Source: a candidate division Hyd24-12 bacterium UBA6080 (GTDB lineage Bacteria; Fermentibacterota; Fermentibacteria; Fermentibacterales; JCC-6). From it: a DNA stretch of 64,000 bases. This document shows, piece by piece, positions 25,468-33,424 of the stretch (position 1 is the first letter of the stretch; each line of letters starts with the position of its first letter). A program made the translations under genes and the position numbers. The stretch covers positions 65,723 through 129,722 of the forward strand of contig DIXM01000011.1 of the NCBI GenBank assembly GCA_002436025.1, written 5' to 3'. The notes beneath the pieces are model-generated. The model was given only the letters and a program-made list of their open reading frames with translations, was not told where the DNA came from and did no database searches.

Positions 25468-26191
25468 CCTTTCCCACCGGGGCCATGTAGACGACGAACT
25501 CGTCAGTTCCGTCGAGGCCGCACATTGCATCGGAGAGTTCCTGGTCGTAGGCGCCTATTGCGCAGGTACCGGCCCCTGTGGCCTCGACCGCAAGGTAGAG
25601 GTTCTGACACGCATGACCCGCGTCGAGGGCGATGAGCTTCGAAGATACCGGGCCGTAACGCCATTCAGTCCTGTAGGGCACGGCGGTCCAGATAAAAACG
25701 ACCGATGAGCTGCCGCAGAACTCCTGACCAAGGCATGCCGAGGTCATCTCCGCGGGGGAGGGAACCCTGCCCGTGAAATCGAGGGAGTCATTCAGGGGCA
25801 TGTACCTGTAGAGCCCGGGTTTAAGGCCATTCACGTCGAAAACAGCTATAAGTGTGTCGAGCGGATGCCGGGCTCCCGCGGACGGGGCTGCCCTGAGGGT
25901 CACAACGCCCCCTCCCTGCCTTTTTATGACCTGCCTGACTCCCGAAACCGACCTGAGAAGAAAGGCAAGTTCAGCCAGTTCAAGAGGCTCTGGAAGGAAG
26001 GCTCTGCGGCTTGCCCTTCGGGCGACAGCATCCCCCAGGGAAACCGAAAAGGAGTCAGGCCGGGTATCGGGCAGGACAATGGGTTCCCCATGAAACATGG
26101 GCTGGACCTCGGGCATGGGCACTCCCCGGCTCTGGTCGCTTGTAAAACTCTCCAGGGCCTTCCAGCCCGATCTGAGAAGGTCACGGCTCAT
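25448..26191 (-). CDS. SagB/ThcOx-type nitroreductase-family oxidoreductase
   Basis: A 247-aa FMN-dependent nitroreductase-fold protein: ARRASRRAFLPEPL near residue 57 (FMN phosphate contacts), APSAGARHPLD near 107, and DAGHACQNLYLAVEATGAG near 188. These are features of the SagB subgroup, which includes azoline dehydrogenases of RiPP clusters and many stand-alone reductases. No cyclodehydratase or precursor is adjacent, so a general redox role is more likely. The start is six bases after the stop of the upstream propeller gene, with an AGGT site. Confidence 0.85.
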   Translation of the reverse strand: MSRDLLRSGWKALESFTSDQSRGVPMPEVQPMFHGEPIVLPDTRPDSFSVSLGDAVARRASRRAFLPEPLELAELAFLLRSVSGVRQVIKRQGGGVVTLRAAPSAGARHPLDTLIAVFDVNGLKPGLYRYMPLNDSLDFTGRVPSPAEMTSACLGQEFCGSSSVVFIWTAVPYRTEWRYGPVSSKLIALDAGHACQNLYLAVEATGAGTCAIGAYDQELSDAMCGLDGTDEFVVYMAPVGKVRKAGS

Positions 26192-26197
26192 TTTTAC

Positions 26198-27352
26198 CTA
26201 CCAGTTCAGAAGGTCTTCCGGTGAAAGGTAAACAACCACGGGCATTCTCGAAAGGCACTCCTGCTGAACCCTTCCTGCGAGAATGAAGCCTCCGTCCGGC
26301 GTTGGCATCATCGTGCGCAGTTCGGTCTGTCTGCCCAGGTCGATCTCCTTCTGCCAGATCGTTTGTCCCCAGGGGTCAAGCCGGAGCAGAACTGAACGGA
26401 ACCCGAGACGGTCCGGCGAGTTGGAGTTGCATAGGAAAGTGTAACCGCCGGTGTCCATGGGAAATGCGCTCCAGCAGGATTCAACGCCGCCCGTGGTCCA
26501 TGTCATGTGCCATGTGTGGTTGCCCTGTGCGTCGAAACTCACAAAAAGGGCGGACGGCATTTCCTCGCCAACCCTTGAGGTTCCCCAGAGAAGACAGCCT
26601 CCGTCCGGGAGGCTGCGGACTCCCCGTGCCATCTCTATCCCGTCGTCATCGAAGAGAGTCTTTCCGATCCAGTTGCCCGTGGAGTCGGTGAAGAGAAGGA
26701 AGGCGTCGCTGCCGTCCGACCCCGCAAGGACGAACCCCCGTCCGGGAATCACATCCGCACCGTATGCAACCTGATGTCCCAGGTCCTCGTGCTCCCTGCT
26801 CCACAGAAGAGCGCCGTCCTGGTCGGTGCACACCATCCATACGTTTCGGTAACCACCCGCGCCGGTCTCGAAGCCCACGGCCAGAACATCTCCCCGCTCG
26901 GTGAGGCATATGTGTGAGAAGCCATCCGTTCCGTCGCCTCCGAATCGTGAGCGCCAGACGATCTCCCCCATGTCATCGATCCGCATCAGAAAGCCGTCGG
27001 ATTCCTGGCCCTGACCGCAGGTTCCGGCCACTATGAAGCCGCCGGGGATCCTCACGACCCCACCCGCGGCGGCCGATGTGCCCATCAGATAGTTCTGCTC
27101 CCAGAAGACGTTTCCCGAAGGCGAGATCCTGCACACGATCACCGCGCTGGCGTCACCACCCGAGGCTTCACCCACCACAAGGAAGCCTCCGTCTTCGGCC
27201 TCGCACATACCGTTGAAAACGGCTTCCCGCCCTCCGGTGACCGTGCAGCTCCACTCGATGGCGGGCTCCATGCCCATGGACACTCCGACACAAACGAGCC
27301 CTGTTACGAGGCAGCAAATGAAACCCGCAGGAAGACATGATTGTTTCCGCAT
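26198..27352 (-). CDS. secreted beta-propeller protein
   Basis: A 384-aa protein with a signal peptide (residues 1-~28: RKQSCLPAGFICCLVTGLVC). It has about seven repeats of ~45 residues built around G-G-F-x-V-x-G and D-x-x-G-x-x-x-W patterns (GGFLVVGEASGG, GGFIVAGTCGQ, RGDVLAVGFETG, RGFVLAGSDGS, GGCLLWGTSR, GGYTFLCNS, GGFILAGRV). This is a Delta-60/PQQ-like propeller. No C-terminal sorting module is present, so it is probably periplasmic. ATG 27352 gives a clean signal peptide. A promoter placed so that transcription would start at this ATG suggests a leaderless mRNA. Confidence 0.78.
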   Translation of the reverse strand: MRKQSCLPAGFICCLVTGLVCVGVSMGMEPAIEWSCTVTGGREAVFNGMCEAEDGGFLVVGEASGGDASAVIVCRISPSGNVFWEQNYLMGTSAAAGGVVRIPGGFIVAGTCGQGQESDGFLMRIDDMGEIVWRSRFGGDGTDGFSHICLTERGDVLAVGFETGAGGYRNVWMVCTDQDGALLWSREHEDLGHQVAYGADVIPGRGFVLAGSDGSDAFLLFTDSTGNWIGKTLFDDDGIEMARGVRSLPDGGCLLWGTSRVGEEMPSALFVSFDAQGNHTWHMTWTTGGVESCWSAFPMDTGGYTFLCNSNSPDRLGFRSVLLRLDPWGQTIWQKEIDLGRQTELRTMMPTPDGGFILAGRVQQECLSRMPVVVYLSPEDLLNW

Positions 27353-27359
27353 GAATGAG

Positions 27360-27388
27360 ATATTGACATTCTTTTGGGTGGGTGTCAA
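27360..27388 (-). promoter_or_regulatory. promoter close to the propeller start codon (possible leaderless mRNA)
   Basis: On the minus strand, TTGACA (plus 27383-27388) is followed by exactly 17 bp and CAATAT (27360-27365). Only 7 nt then separate it from the ATG at 27352, so transcription would begin at or next to the start codon. No ribosome site is present. Confidence 0.45.
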
Positions 27389-27448
27389 GGCTGTCAGTTC
27401 TCAGTATATTTCAGGAAACTTTTCAACATTTCAGGAGAGCCATTTACG

Positions 27449-28654
27449 ATGCGGTACGATTTTGACATCTCCGTGGACAGGAGGAACACCAGCTGCCTCA
27501 AGTGGGATTATCTCGATTCCACGTTCGGTCGTGACGACCTGATAAGCATGTGGATAGCGGACATGGATTTCAGGCTGCCCGACTCCATACTCGACGCGAT
27601 CTGCGAAAGGGCTGGACACGGCGTCTTTGGCTACACGGTTATACCCGATTCCTTTTACAGGGCCGTGGAGACATGGTTCGCGAACCGTTACGGGTTCGAG
27701 ATCCAGAGGGAGTGGATAGTCACGACTCCGGGCGTCGTGCCTGCCCTGAACTTCGCCATGCAGCATTTCACGGCCGAGGGCGAGGGAGTGATCATTCAGC
27801 CGCCGGTTTACCACCCTTTTGAGGAATCCATAAGGAACAATGGCCGAACAACCGTTGAGAATCCTCTCGTTCTGAGGAACGGGCGGTACTGCATCGACTT
27901 CGATGACCTCGACAGCAGGGCGGCCGATGCACGCATGCTTGTCATCTGCAACCCGCACAACCCCGTGGCAAGGGTCTGGAGCCGGGATGAACTCAAGGGG
28001 ATGATGGACATCGCTGAAAAGCATGATCTGATTGTGTTTTCCGACGAGATTCATTCTGACATCGTCTTCAGGCCCCATCGGCACTTTCCCACGCTGCTTC
28101 TCGGTGATGCAGCCCGAAGCCGAACCATTGCCGCCTACGCCACGAGCAAAACGTTCAATCTTGCAGGGCTTCAACTCTCAGTGATCATTATTGCCGATCC
28201 CTGGCTTCGCGCCGGGTACACAAGTTTTATCAGGAACCTTCACCTGACGGGATCCAACATCTTCGGGATCGTGGCCACCCAGACCGCATATGAGCAGGGC
28301 GGCGAGTGGCTTTCGCAGCTCCTTTCCTATCTCTGGGACAACTACCTGTTCGTCAGTGAGTATGCACACGAGCACCTGTCGGGTGTTCGGGTACTGGAGC
28401 CGGAGGGCACCTTTCTGCTCTGGCTGGACTGCAGGGGCACGGGGATGTCCGATGAGCAGCTCAGTGAGTTCTTCATCCACAAGGCAGGCGTGGGAATGAA
28501 CAACGGCGCCATGTTCGGAACTGGCGGAGACGGGTTCATGCGGATGAACATCGCCACTACAAGGGCCAATCTCGGGGCTGCCCTCGAATGCATCCGGGAC
28601 GCTCTCGGCGAACGCAGCTCCGAAACGGGCTCCACCGCTGCGGTGAGTTACTGA
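27449..28654 (+). CDS. MalY/PatB family PLP-dependent C-S lyase/aminotransferase
   Basis: A 401-aa fold-type I PLP enzyme. It begins YDFDISVDRRNT with the MalY/PatB hallmark K-W-D (LKWDYLD) and W-I-A-D-M-D-F near residue 38. VTTPGVVPALN is near 98, NPHNPVARVW near 173, SDEIHSDI near 208 and the PLP lysine in ATSKTFNLAG near 240. The family has cystathionine beta-lyase and aminotransferase activity. ATG 27449 is chosen for its match to the family start, with AGGAG ~12 nt upstream; upstream codons are not protein-like. Confidence 0.93.
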   Translation: MRYDFDISVDRRNTSCLKWDYLDSTFGRDDLISMWIADMDFRLPDSILDAICERAGHGVFGYTVIPDSFYRAVETWFANRYGFEIQREWIVTTPGVVPALNFAMQHFTAEGEGVIIQPPVYHPFEESIRNNGRTTVENPLVLRNGRYCIDFDDLDSRAADARMLVICNPHNPVARVWSRDELKGMMDIAEKHDLIVFSDEIHSDIVFRPHRHFPTLLLGDAARSRTIAAYATSKTFNLAGLQLSVIIIADPWLRAGYTSFIRNLHLTGSNIFGIVATQTAYEQGGEWLSQLLSYLWDNYLFVSEYAHEHLSGVRVLEPEGTFLLWLDCRGTGMSDEQLSEFFIHKAGVGMNNGAMFGTGGDGFMRMNIATTRANLGAALECIRDALGERSSETGSTAAVSY

Positions 28655-28725
28655 CACGGCCGCGCTCATCCTGGTGCCCCCGGAGTTAAAATCCGGTATA
28701 TCATCGCCTGGAGCAGGGGGTGATC

Positions 28726-29304
28726 ATGAACGGTGAAGAGCGTTTCTGCCATAAGTGCGGAAACAGACTGGAACTGGGCAGCGCATACTGCATCCGCTGC
28801 GGAACCCGCGTTCTGATGGACCGGGACACAACCCTCCCCGAGACAGCTTCCGCCGACGGTATCCCACGCGCCATACAGGGCCGGGTTCACGAGCTTCTTG
28901 TGAACAGGCAGTACATCGAAGCCATCAGGTGTTACCGTGAAAGCAATTCGCAACCGCTGAAAGAATCCAAGGCAGCCATCGACGCCTACATCGCCCTGAA
29001 CGGAATTGATGCCGGAGCCGACTCCAGGGCGCGCACCCTTCCCTTTCGTTGCGTTGGAGCTGTTCTGGGCTTCTTTCTCTGGATGGCATTCATCAGCGCC
29101 ATGCCCTTCGCTGCCCGATGGCTTGCTCCAAGGGTTTTCGGCCCGGGTCTCTCCCGGGGCTCCATCGAAACATGCATGGCGGTCCTGCCCATCATCATGG
29201 TTTTGATATCTCTGGTGCTTTTCTTCCTTGTTCTGTCATTCCGCCGACGGAGATCCGGCAGCATTGAAGAGCCTTCCCCCGGTTTCAGCTCGGACCAGGG
29301 GTAA
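28726..29304 (+). CDS. zinc-ribbon membrane protein
   Basis: A 192-aa protein. Residues 1-32 form a zinc ribbon (FCHKCGNRLELGSAYCIRCG, two CxxC pairs). An acidic linker and a helical region (~50-90) follow, then two membrane helices (~105-125 and ~150-172) and a basic end after the second helix (FRRRRSG). Similar N-terminal zinc ribbons occur on many membrane proteins of unknown role. GTG 28720 is an alternative start two codons upstream. The G-rich ribosome site fits ATG 28726. Function unknown. Confidence 0.7.
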   Translation: MNGEERFCHKCGNRLELGSAYCIRCGTRVLMDRDTTLPETASADGIPRAIQGRVHELLVNRQYIEAIRCYRESNSQPLKESKAAIDAYIALNGIDAGADSRARTLPFRCVGAVLGFFLWMAFISAMPFAARWLAPRVFGPGLSRGSIETCMAVLPIIMVLISLVLFFLVLSFRRRRSGSIEEPSPGFSSDQG

Positions 29305-29322
29305 TCTGATCCGGACCCCCGA

Positions 29323-30432
29323 ATGAAAACCGTTCTGGATGTCACCATCAGCACCCATAGCCGGGGTGGCGTTGGCAGGTGGGTTGCGGGGCTCTCCAGA
29401 GGCCTGACTGCGGCAAACCCCGACCACTGTTCCCTGGACGTCCCCGAAACCCATGCCCTGAACGTCACCTCCGTCAGTGAAGCAAGGGTCCTGCCCGTTC
29501 CATTCTGGACCAGGGTTCCCCTGATCAGGCGGCACCTTTACAGAGCAGGCCTGCTTGAAGCCACCAGGGCGAAGCGGATCCGGCGGTTCGCCGGCACTCC
29601 TGATGTTATCCATCTCTCGGGGGTGCAACCATTCGGCTTTGGCAGGAAAACCGTGGTTACCTTTTTCGACGACACACCCTGGACGACACCCGATTCCCAT
29701 ACGGCACAAACCCTTTTCTACTCCCGAAGGCTCGAAGGCCTTATCAGACAGGGAGCATCAGTTGCCGCCATAAGCGAATGGGCCGCGGAAAGGGCTGTCA
29801 GGCTCTTCGGTCTTTCGCCCGAAAGGGTCTGCTCGGTTGGCGGTGCACCTGATGAATTGTTCAGTCCCGGTGCGCCCGATCCCGGTTTGCTCCGCCGTCT
29901 GGGGCTTGAGCCCGGCCGTTTCCTGCTGCATGTGGGCAGCTTCGTCCCGAGAAAGAACATCCCATTCCTTGTGGAGTCCTTCATCAGGGCATCCGTACCC
30001 GAAGTCAAACTTGTTCTTGCGGGAGTGGAAAAATGGGGTGGGCAGCGGATACCATCATCCCCGATGGTCGTCTGCAGGGATGACCTATCCGACTCCGACC
30101 TGCTCTCACTTTACAGAGGGGCACGCGCCCTCCTTGTTCCGAGCTCGGAGGAAGGGCTGGGGCTTCCGGTGCTCGAGGCCTTTGCCTGCGGCACACCCGT
30201 CGTGTCATCTGACGGTGGGGCTCTTCCGGAGACCGTGGGAGGGTGCGGGCTCATTTTGCCCGCACTTGACGGTGACGCCTGGGTTCGTGCGATTCGAGAC
30301 CTGGCATCCGAGAAAACCGCAGCGGTTCTGAGAACCATGGCGGAAAACCACGCCAGAACAACCTGGGAAGACGTTGGGAGGAGAACCCTGGAGTTCTACC
30401 GAAGGATTCCGGAGACGACAGGAATCGGCTGA
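29323..30432 (+). CDS. glycosyltransferase family 4
   Basis: A 369-aa GT-B enzyme: VLDVTISTHSRGGVGRWVAG at the start (glycine-rich acceptor loop), LLHVGSFVPRKNIPFLVESF near residue 203 and the E-x7-E region in SSEEGLGLPVLEAFACGTPVV near 270. It starts 18 bp after the zinc-ribbon gene. Together with the two glycosyltransferases at 30943 and 32007 it forms a second glycan-synthesis group. Confidence 0.88.
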   Translation: MKTVLDVTISTHSRGGVGRWVAGLSRGLTAANPDHCSLDVPETHALNVTSVSEARVLPVPFWTRVPLIRRHLYRAGLLEATRAKRIRRFAGTPDVIHLSGVQPFGFGRKTVVTFFDDTPWTTPDSHTAQTLFYSRRLEGLIRQGASVAAISEWAAERAVRLFGLSPERVCSVGGAPDELFSPGAPDPGLLRRLGLEPGRFLLHVGSFVPRKNIPFLVESFIRASVPEVKLVLAGVEKWGGQRIPSSPMVVCRDDLSDSDLLSLYRGARALLVPSSEEGLGLPVLEAFACGTPVVSSDGGALPETVGGCGLILPALDGDAWVRAIRDLASEKTAAVLRTMAENHARTTWEDVGRRTLEFYRRIPETTGIG

Positions 30433-30512
30433 GATGCGGTTTTCACGGTTTGCCGAAAGGTGTATGTATCCATCAAGTTCATTCGACTCAAAGTGTAAGG
30501 GGGGGTTTTGAA

Positions 30513-30899
30513 ATGCAGCGTTCTTTGGTATTGACGTTTGTTGCGTCGCTTGTTCTGTCAGGTTGCGGGGGGGGCGCTCCTGAGGAAATGGCAGCTGACC
30601 CTGAGACTGCAACCGCCACTCCCACCCCGCCCCGGGTTGATCAGACGAACCCGCAGCAGGTTGCAGAGGAGTTTTTTTACTCCATTGCTCAAGGCGATGT
30701 TGAAGGCGCATCTCAGTGGGTTCTTCCCGAACAGCAGTCGGATTTCCTTGCCTCCATGGAAGGCGTAACTCCTCAACTTCCTGAAGGATATGAAGTGGTC
30801 GTCTTTGCCCAGGGTGAGCAGGCCGAAGCATCCATCGCGGGGGCTCCGATTGAGGTGGACATGCAGATGCGTCAGGGGCTTTGGTGGATAGCCAACTGA
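30513..30899 (+). CDS. small lipoprotein (DUF4878/NTF2-like)
   Basis: A 128-aa protein with a lipoprotein signal (LVLTFVASLVLSGC, lipobox Cys ~17). A Thr/Pro-rich linker (ATATPTPPRVDQTNP) follows, and then a ~75-residue domain with PQQVAEEFFYSIAQGDVEGAS, which resembles the DUF4878 NTF2-like lipoprotein domain. ATG 30513 is chosen because a run of AAGGGGGGG is 8-9 nt upstream and the lipoprotein signal starts there. It sits between glycosyltransferases and may be an envelope accessory protein. Confidence 0.75.
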   Translation: MQRSLVLTFVASLVLSGCGGGAPEEMAADPETATATPTPPRVDQTNPQQVAEEFFYSIAQGDVEGASQWVLPEQQSDFLASMEGVTPQLPEGYEVVVFAQGEQAEASIAGAPIEVDMQMRQGLWWIAN

Positions 30900-30942
30900 A
30901 ACCGGACGAATCGTAAGGGCTCTCGCTTCCCGGGAGGATTAG

Positions 30943-32010
30943 TTGCGATCGCTTGCTCTGCATGTGGATTTTGACCTGAACAGGCCAACAGGCATAGGCA
31001 GGTACGGGCTTGAGATGGTGAGGTCGTTGGACCGCACGGGGCGCATGTCCGAGGTGTGGGTCAACCGGGATCAGGTTCGCGCCGGGCTTTTTCAGGGGCT
31101 TCAGAACGCGAAAGTGGTTCCTTTTCCCTTCCCCAGGAAGCTCTCCGAGCGCATGTTGCCCCTGCTGGCGGCCCGCCGCGGCATATCGATCGTTCACAAC
31201 CCCCTGGGAGGAATGCTTCCCCCGGGCATCCCCCAGTCCGCAATGGTGCATGACATGGGTCCCTTCCTGTTTCCGGACCAGAAGGACGCCGCCGATACCG
31301 TTGCTTGGCGTACCAGGCTTTCCCGTGTGGTAAAAAGGGCACGGGTCATAGTAACCAATTCCCGTACCACAGCCGCTGACCTTTTAAACCTTCACCCCGA
31401 GCTGGAGGGAAGGGTTCGGATCACCTACCTGGGCGTGGACCACTTCACATGGGACCAAGGTCATGTTCCGGGCGGGAAACACATCCTTCTCGTGGGGACA
31501 GTTGAACCAAGAAAGAATTACGAGGCCTTTGTCGGCGCGTACAGTGAGCTTGTGGCCTCTGGTTTTCAGCCGCCAGTGGCCATCATCGCCGGTGTGGACG
31601 GTTACCGGGCCGAGAGCGTTCGGCGCCTGGTGATGGCCGAAGGTCTTTCGGAAAGGGTGCTTTTCACCGGTTACCTCAATGATGACCGCCTCAGGGAGCT
31701 CTACTCAGGGGCTGCGTGCCTTGTGCATCCCTCCCTGTACGAAGGCTTCGGGTTAACCGTTCCCGAGGCCTTTTCCTGGAACCTTCCGGTTGCCTCATCC
31801 GACCGGGGTTCACTTGGAGAGCTGTTCAAGGACTCGGTATGGTCCTTCGATCCCGGGAACCGCGAAAGCATTGCCCAGGCCATTCGTGAAGCCCTTGAAA
31901 AGGGAGTGACACACGGGCAGACCGAAGCCAGGAAAGAGGTCCACCGCCGCTACACCTGGACGAACTGCGCCGACCTGACTGTCAGGGCGCTTCTGCCCGA
32001 GGCCACATGA
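30943..32010 (+). CDS. glycosyltransferase family 4
   Basis: A 355-aa GT-B enzyme. The start is TTG 30943, supported by a GGGAGG site 6-7 nt upstream. The N-terminus HVDFDLNRPTGIGRYGLEM has the glycine-rich loop of mannosyltransferase-like GT4. Later come ILLVGTVEPRKNYE near 180 and the E-x7-E region in SLYEGFGLTVPEAFSWNLPV near 265. The stop overlaps the next gene's ATG (ATGA), so the two are co-translated. Confidence 0.88.
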   Translation: MRSLALHVDFDLNRPTGIGRYGLEMVRSLDRTGRMSEVWVNRDQVRAGLFQGLQNAKVVPFPFPRKLSERMLPLLAARRGISIVHNPLGGMLPPGIPQSAMVHDMGPFLFPDQKDAADTVAWRTRLSRVVKRARVIVTNSRTTAADLLNLHPELEGRVRITYLGVDHFTWDQGHVPGGKHILLVGTVEPRKNYEAFVGAYSELVASGFQPPVAIIAGVDGYRAESVRRLVMAEGLSERVLFTGYLNDDRLRELYSGAACLVHPSLYEGFGLTVPEAFSWNLPVASSDRGSLGELFKDSVWSFDPGNRESIAQAIREALEKGVTHGQTEARKEVHRRYTWTNCADLTVRALLPEAT

Positions 32011-33296
32011 GCCGCGTCGCCCTCTTCGGGAACACCCCCGACAGTTTTTCTCCGAATGCCGGCAATGGTGCGTGCATAGCCCGGACCGAAAGGTTCAGGT
32101 CAACCATGGAGGCCGCGGGTCATGAAGTCGTTGTCTGTTCCCCCCCGCAGACGGTCCGGCCCGGCGGTTTCGTGTCAGCGTTCCTCAGGGACAGGGGACC
32201 CTTCGACTGCATTGTCGCCATAAGCCCTTTTCCGGCCGAGGCCGTGACGCACTCTGACTGCGCGCTTCCCCTCTGGATCGACATGAACGGCATGCATCCT
32301 GCTGAGATCCAGCTCGCAGGCACCGATGTTCACACGAACCGCCTGGAGATGTTCAGGATGCTCGCCCTGGAGCGCAGCCTGCTTGCCCGGGGGGACAGGT
32401 TTTCAGCGCCCTCGGCACGGCAGACCGACTCCGTTCTCGGGCAGTTGTTCCTGCTGGGGAGGCTTGATTGCGGTAACAGGGGTGCAAGGGTCGTGCATCC
32501 ATTTCCACATTGCGCTCTTGAGGTTCCGCTCTCCCGGGGACCCGAAACGGATGCCCCCCCCAGGATCATCAGCACCGGTTCGTTCAATAGCTGGTTCGAC
32601 CACACCACGCTTTTCAGGGCTCTTGAATACGTGATGGAAAGAGACTCAAAGGTCGTTTTCACCTGTTCGGGGGGCGCTGTTCCCTTCTGGAGCAGAGGCG
32701 TGGAGGAGTTCGCATCCATGACCTCATCCAGCCGCCACAGTGACCGTTACGAGCTTCGGGGCTGGGTAAGGAGGGAAGAGCTTGAAAATATCTACGATAC
32801 GGCCACAGCAGCGGTCCTGGCTGACATCCCGTGCAACGAAACCCGGCTTGGAGCCAGAACGAGAATGATCGACTGGGTGTCCAGGGGAATTCCGGTGGCC
32901 TGCACAAGGGGAGCGGAAGTATCTGAAGACATGGAAAGGGCAGGCACCGCAATCGTTGTTCCCGAGGAAAGCCCCGAAGAGCTGGGTCGTGCCCTTCTGA
33001 CCCTGATCACCCGGGGCGAGGTCAGGTCGGCCATTCGAAGGAACCAGATCAAGTGGTGTTCGGAAGAGGGTGATCCGGTTCGGGTCTTCCGCCCCCTTCA
33101 CGACTGGTGTGCATCGCCTCTACGGTTGCTGGGAGGCATACCCTCGAACTTCGTTCCCCGACGGTTCGGTTCCCTCCGGTACAGAGCGGTTTCCTTCGTT
33201 CTGGCCGTGAGGGAAAAGGGGATATCCGAGGCTCTGGGCAGAATTGCGGCCAAACTGCCGATCCCATCGGTCAGACAGAAGAGGGAATCGCAATAG
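32007..33296 (+). CDS. glycosyltransferase-like GT-B protein
   Basis: A 429-aa protein coupled to the preceding GT4 by an ATGA overlap. The N-terminal half has FGNTPDSFSPNAGNG and a region ending in LPLWIDMNGMHPAEIQ. The C-terminal half contains IISTGSFNSWFDHTTLFRAL near residue 190 and TRLGARTRMIDWVSRGIPVAC near 278, matching the nucleotide-binding side of GT-B enzymes without the strict E-x7-E signature. A glycosyltransferase outside the standard GT4 core is likely. The last ~50 residues are basic. It is followed by a 128-bp convergent gap in which I see no feature. Confidence 0.72.
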   Translation: MSRVALFGNTPDSFSPNAGNGACIARTERFRSTMEAAGHEVVVCSPPQTVRPGGFVSAFLRDRGPFDCIVAISPFPAEAVTHSDCALPLWIDMNGMHPAEIQLAGTDVHTNRLEMFRMLALERSLLARGDRFSAPSARQTDSVLGQLFLLGRLDCGNRGARVVHPFPHCALEVPLSRGPETDAPPRIISTGSFNSWFDHTTLFRALEYVMERDSKVVFTCSGGAVPFWSRGVEEFASMTSSSRHSDRYELRGWVRREELENIYDTATAAVLADIPCNETRLGARTRMIDWVSRGIPVACTRGAEVSEDMERAGTAIVVPEESPEELGRALLTLITRGEVRSAIRRNQIKWCSEEGDPVRVFRPLHDWCASPLRLLGGIPSNFVPRRFGSLRYRAVSFVLAVREKGISEALGRIAAKLPIPSVRQKRESQ

Positions 33297-33424
33297 ACCC
33301 GTAGTCATGCCCTTCCATCAGGGAAGCCACATCATCTTTCCAGAGCATGTTCCACCGCCTGACCGCACAACAAGGAAGTACATTCCCGAAGGCAGCCGCT
33401 GGAAAACTGATGGACTGCAACGGC

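Noticed and set aside
25448..26191. SagB nitroreductase as part of a thiazole/oxazole-modified peptide cluster
   Set aside because: No YcaO cyclodehydratase, ocin-ThiF-like protein or precursor gene is present nearby; SagB-type proteins often stand alone.
30205..31251. 348-aa minus-strand reading frame opposite two glycosyltransferases and the lipoprotein
   Set aside because: It spans three plus-strand features with clear motifs and has no coding features of its own.
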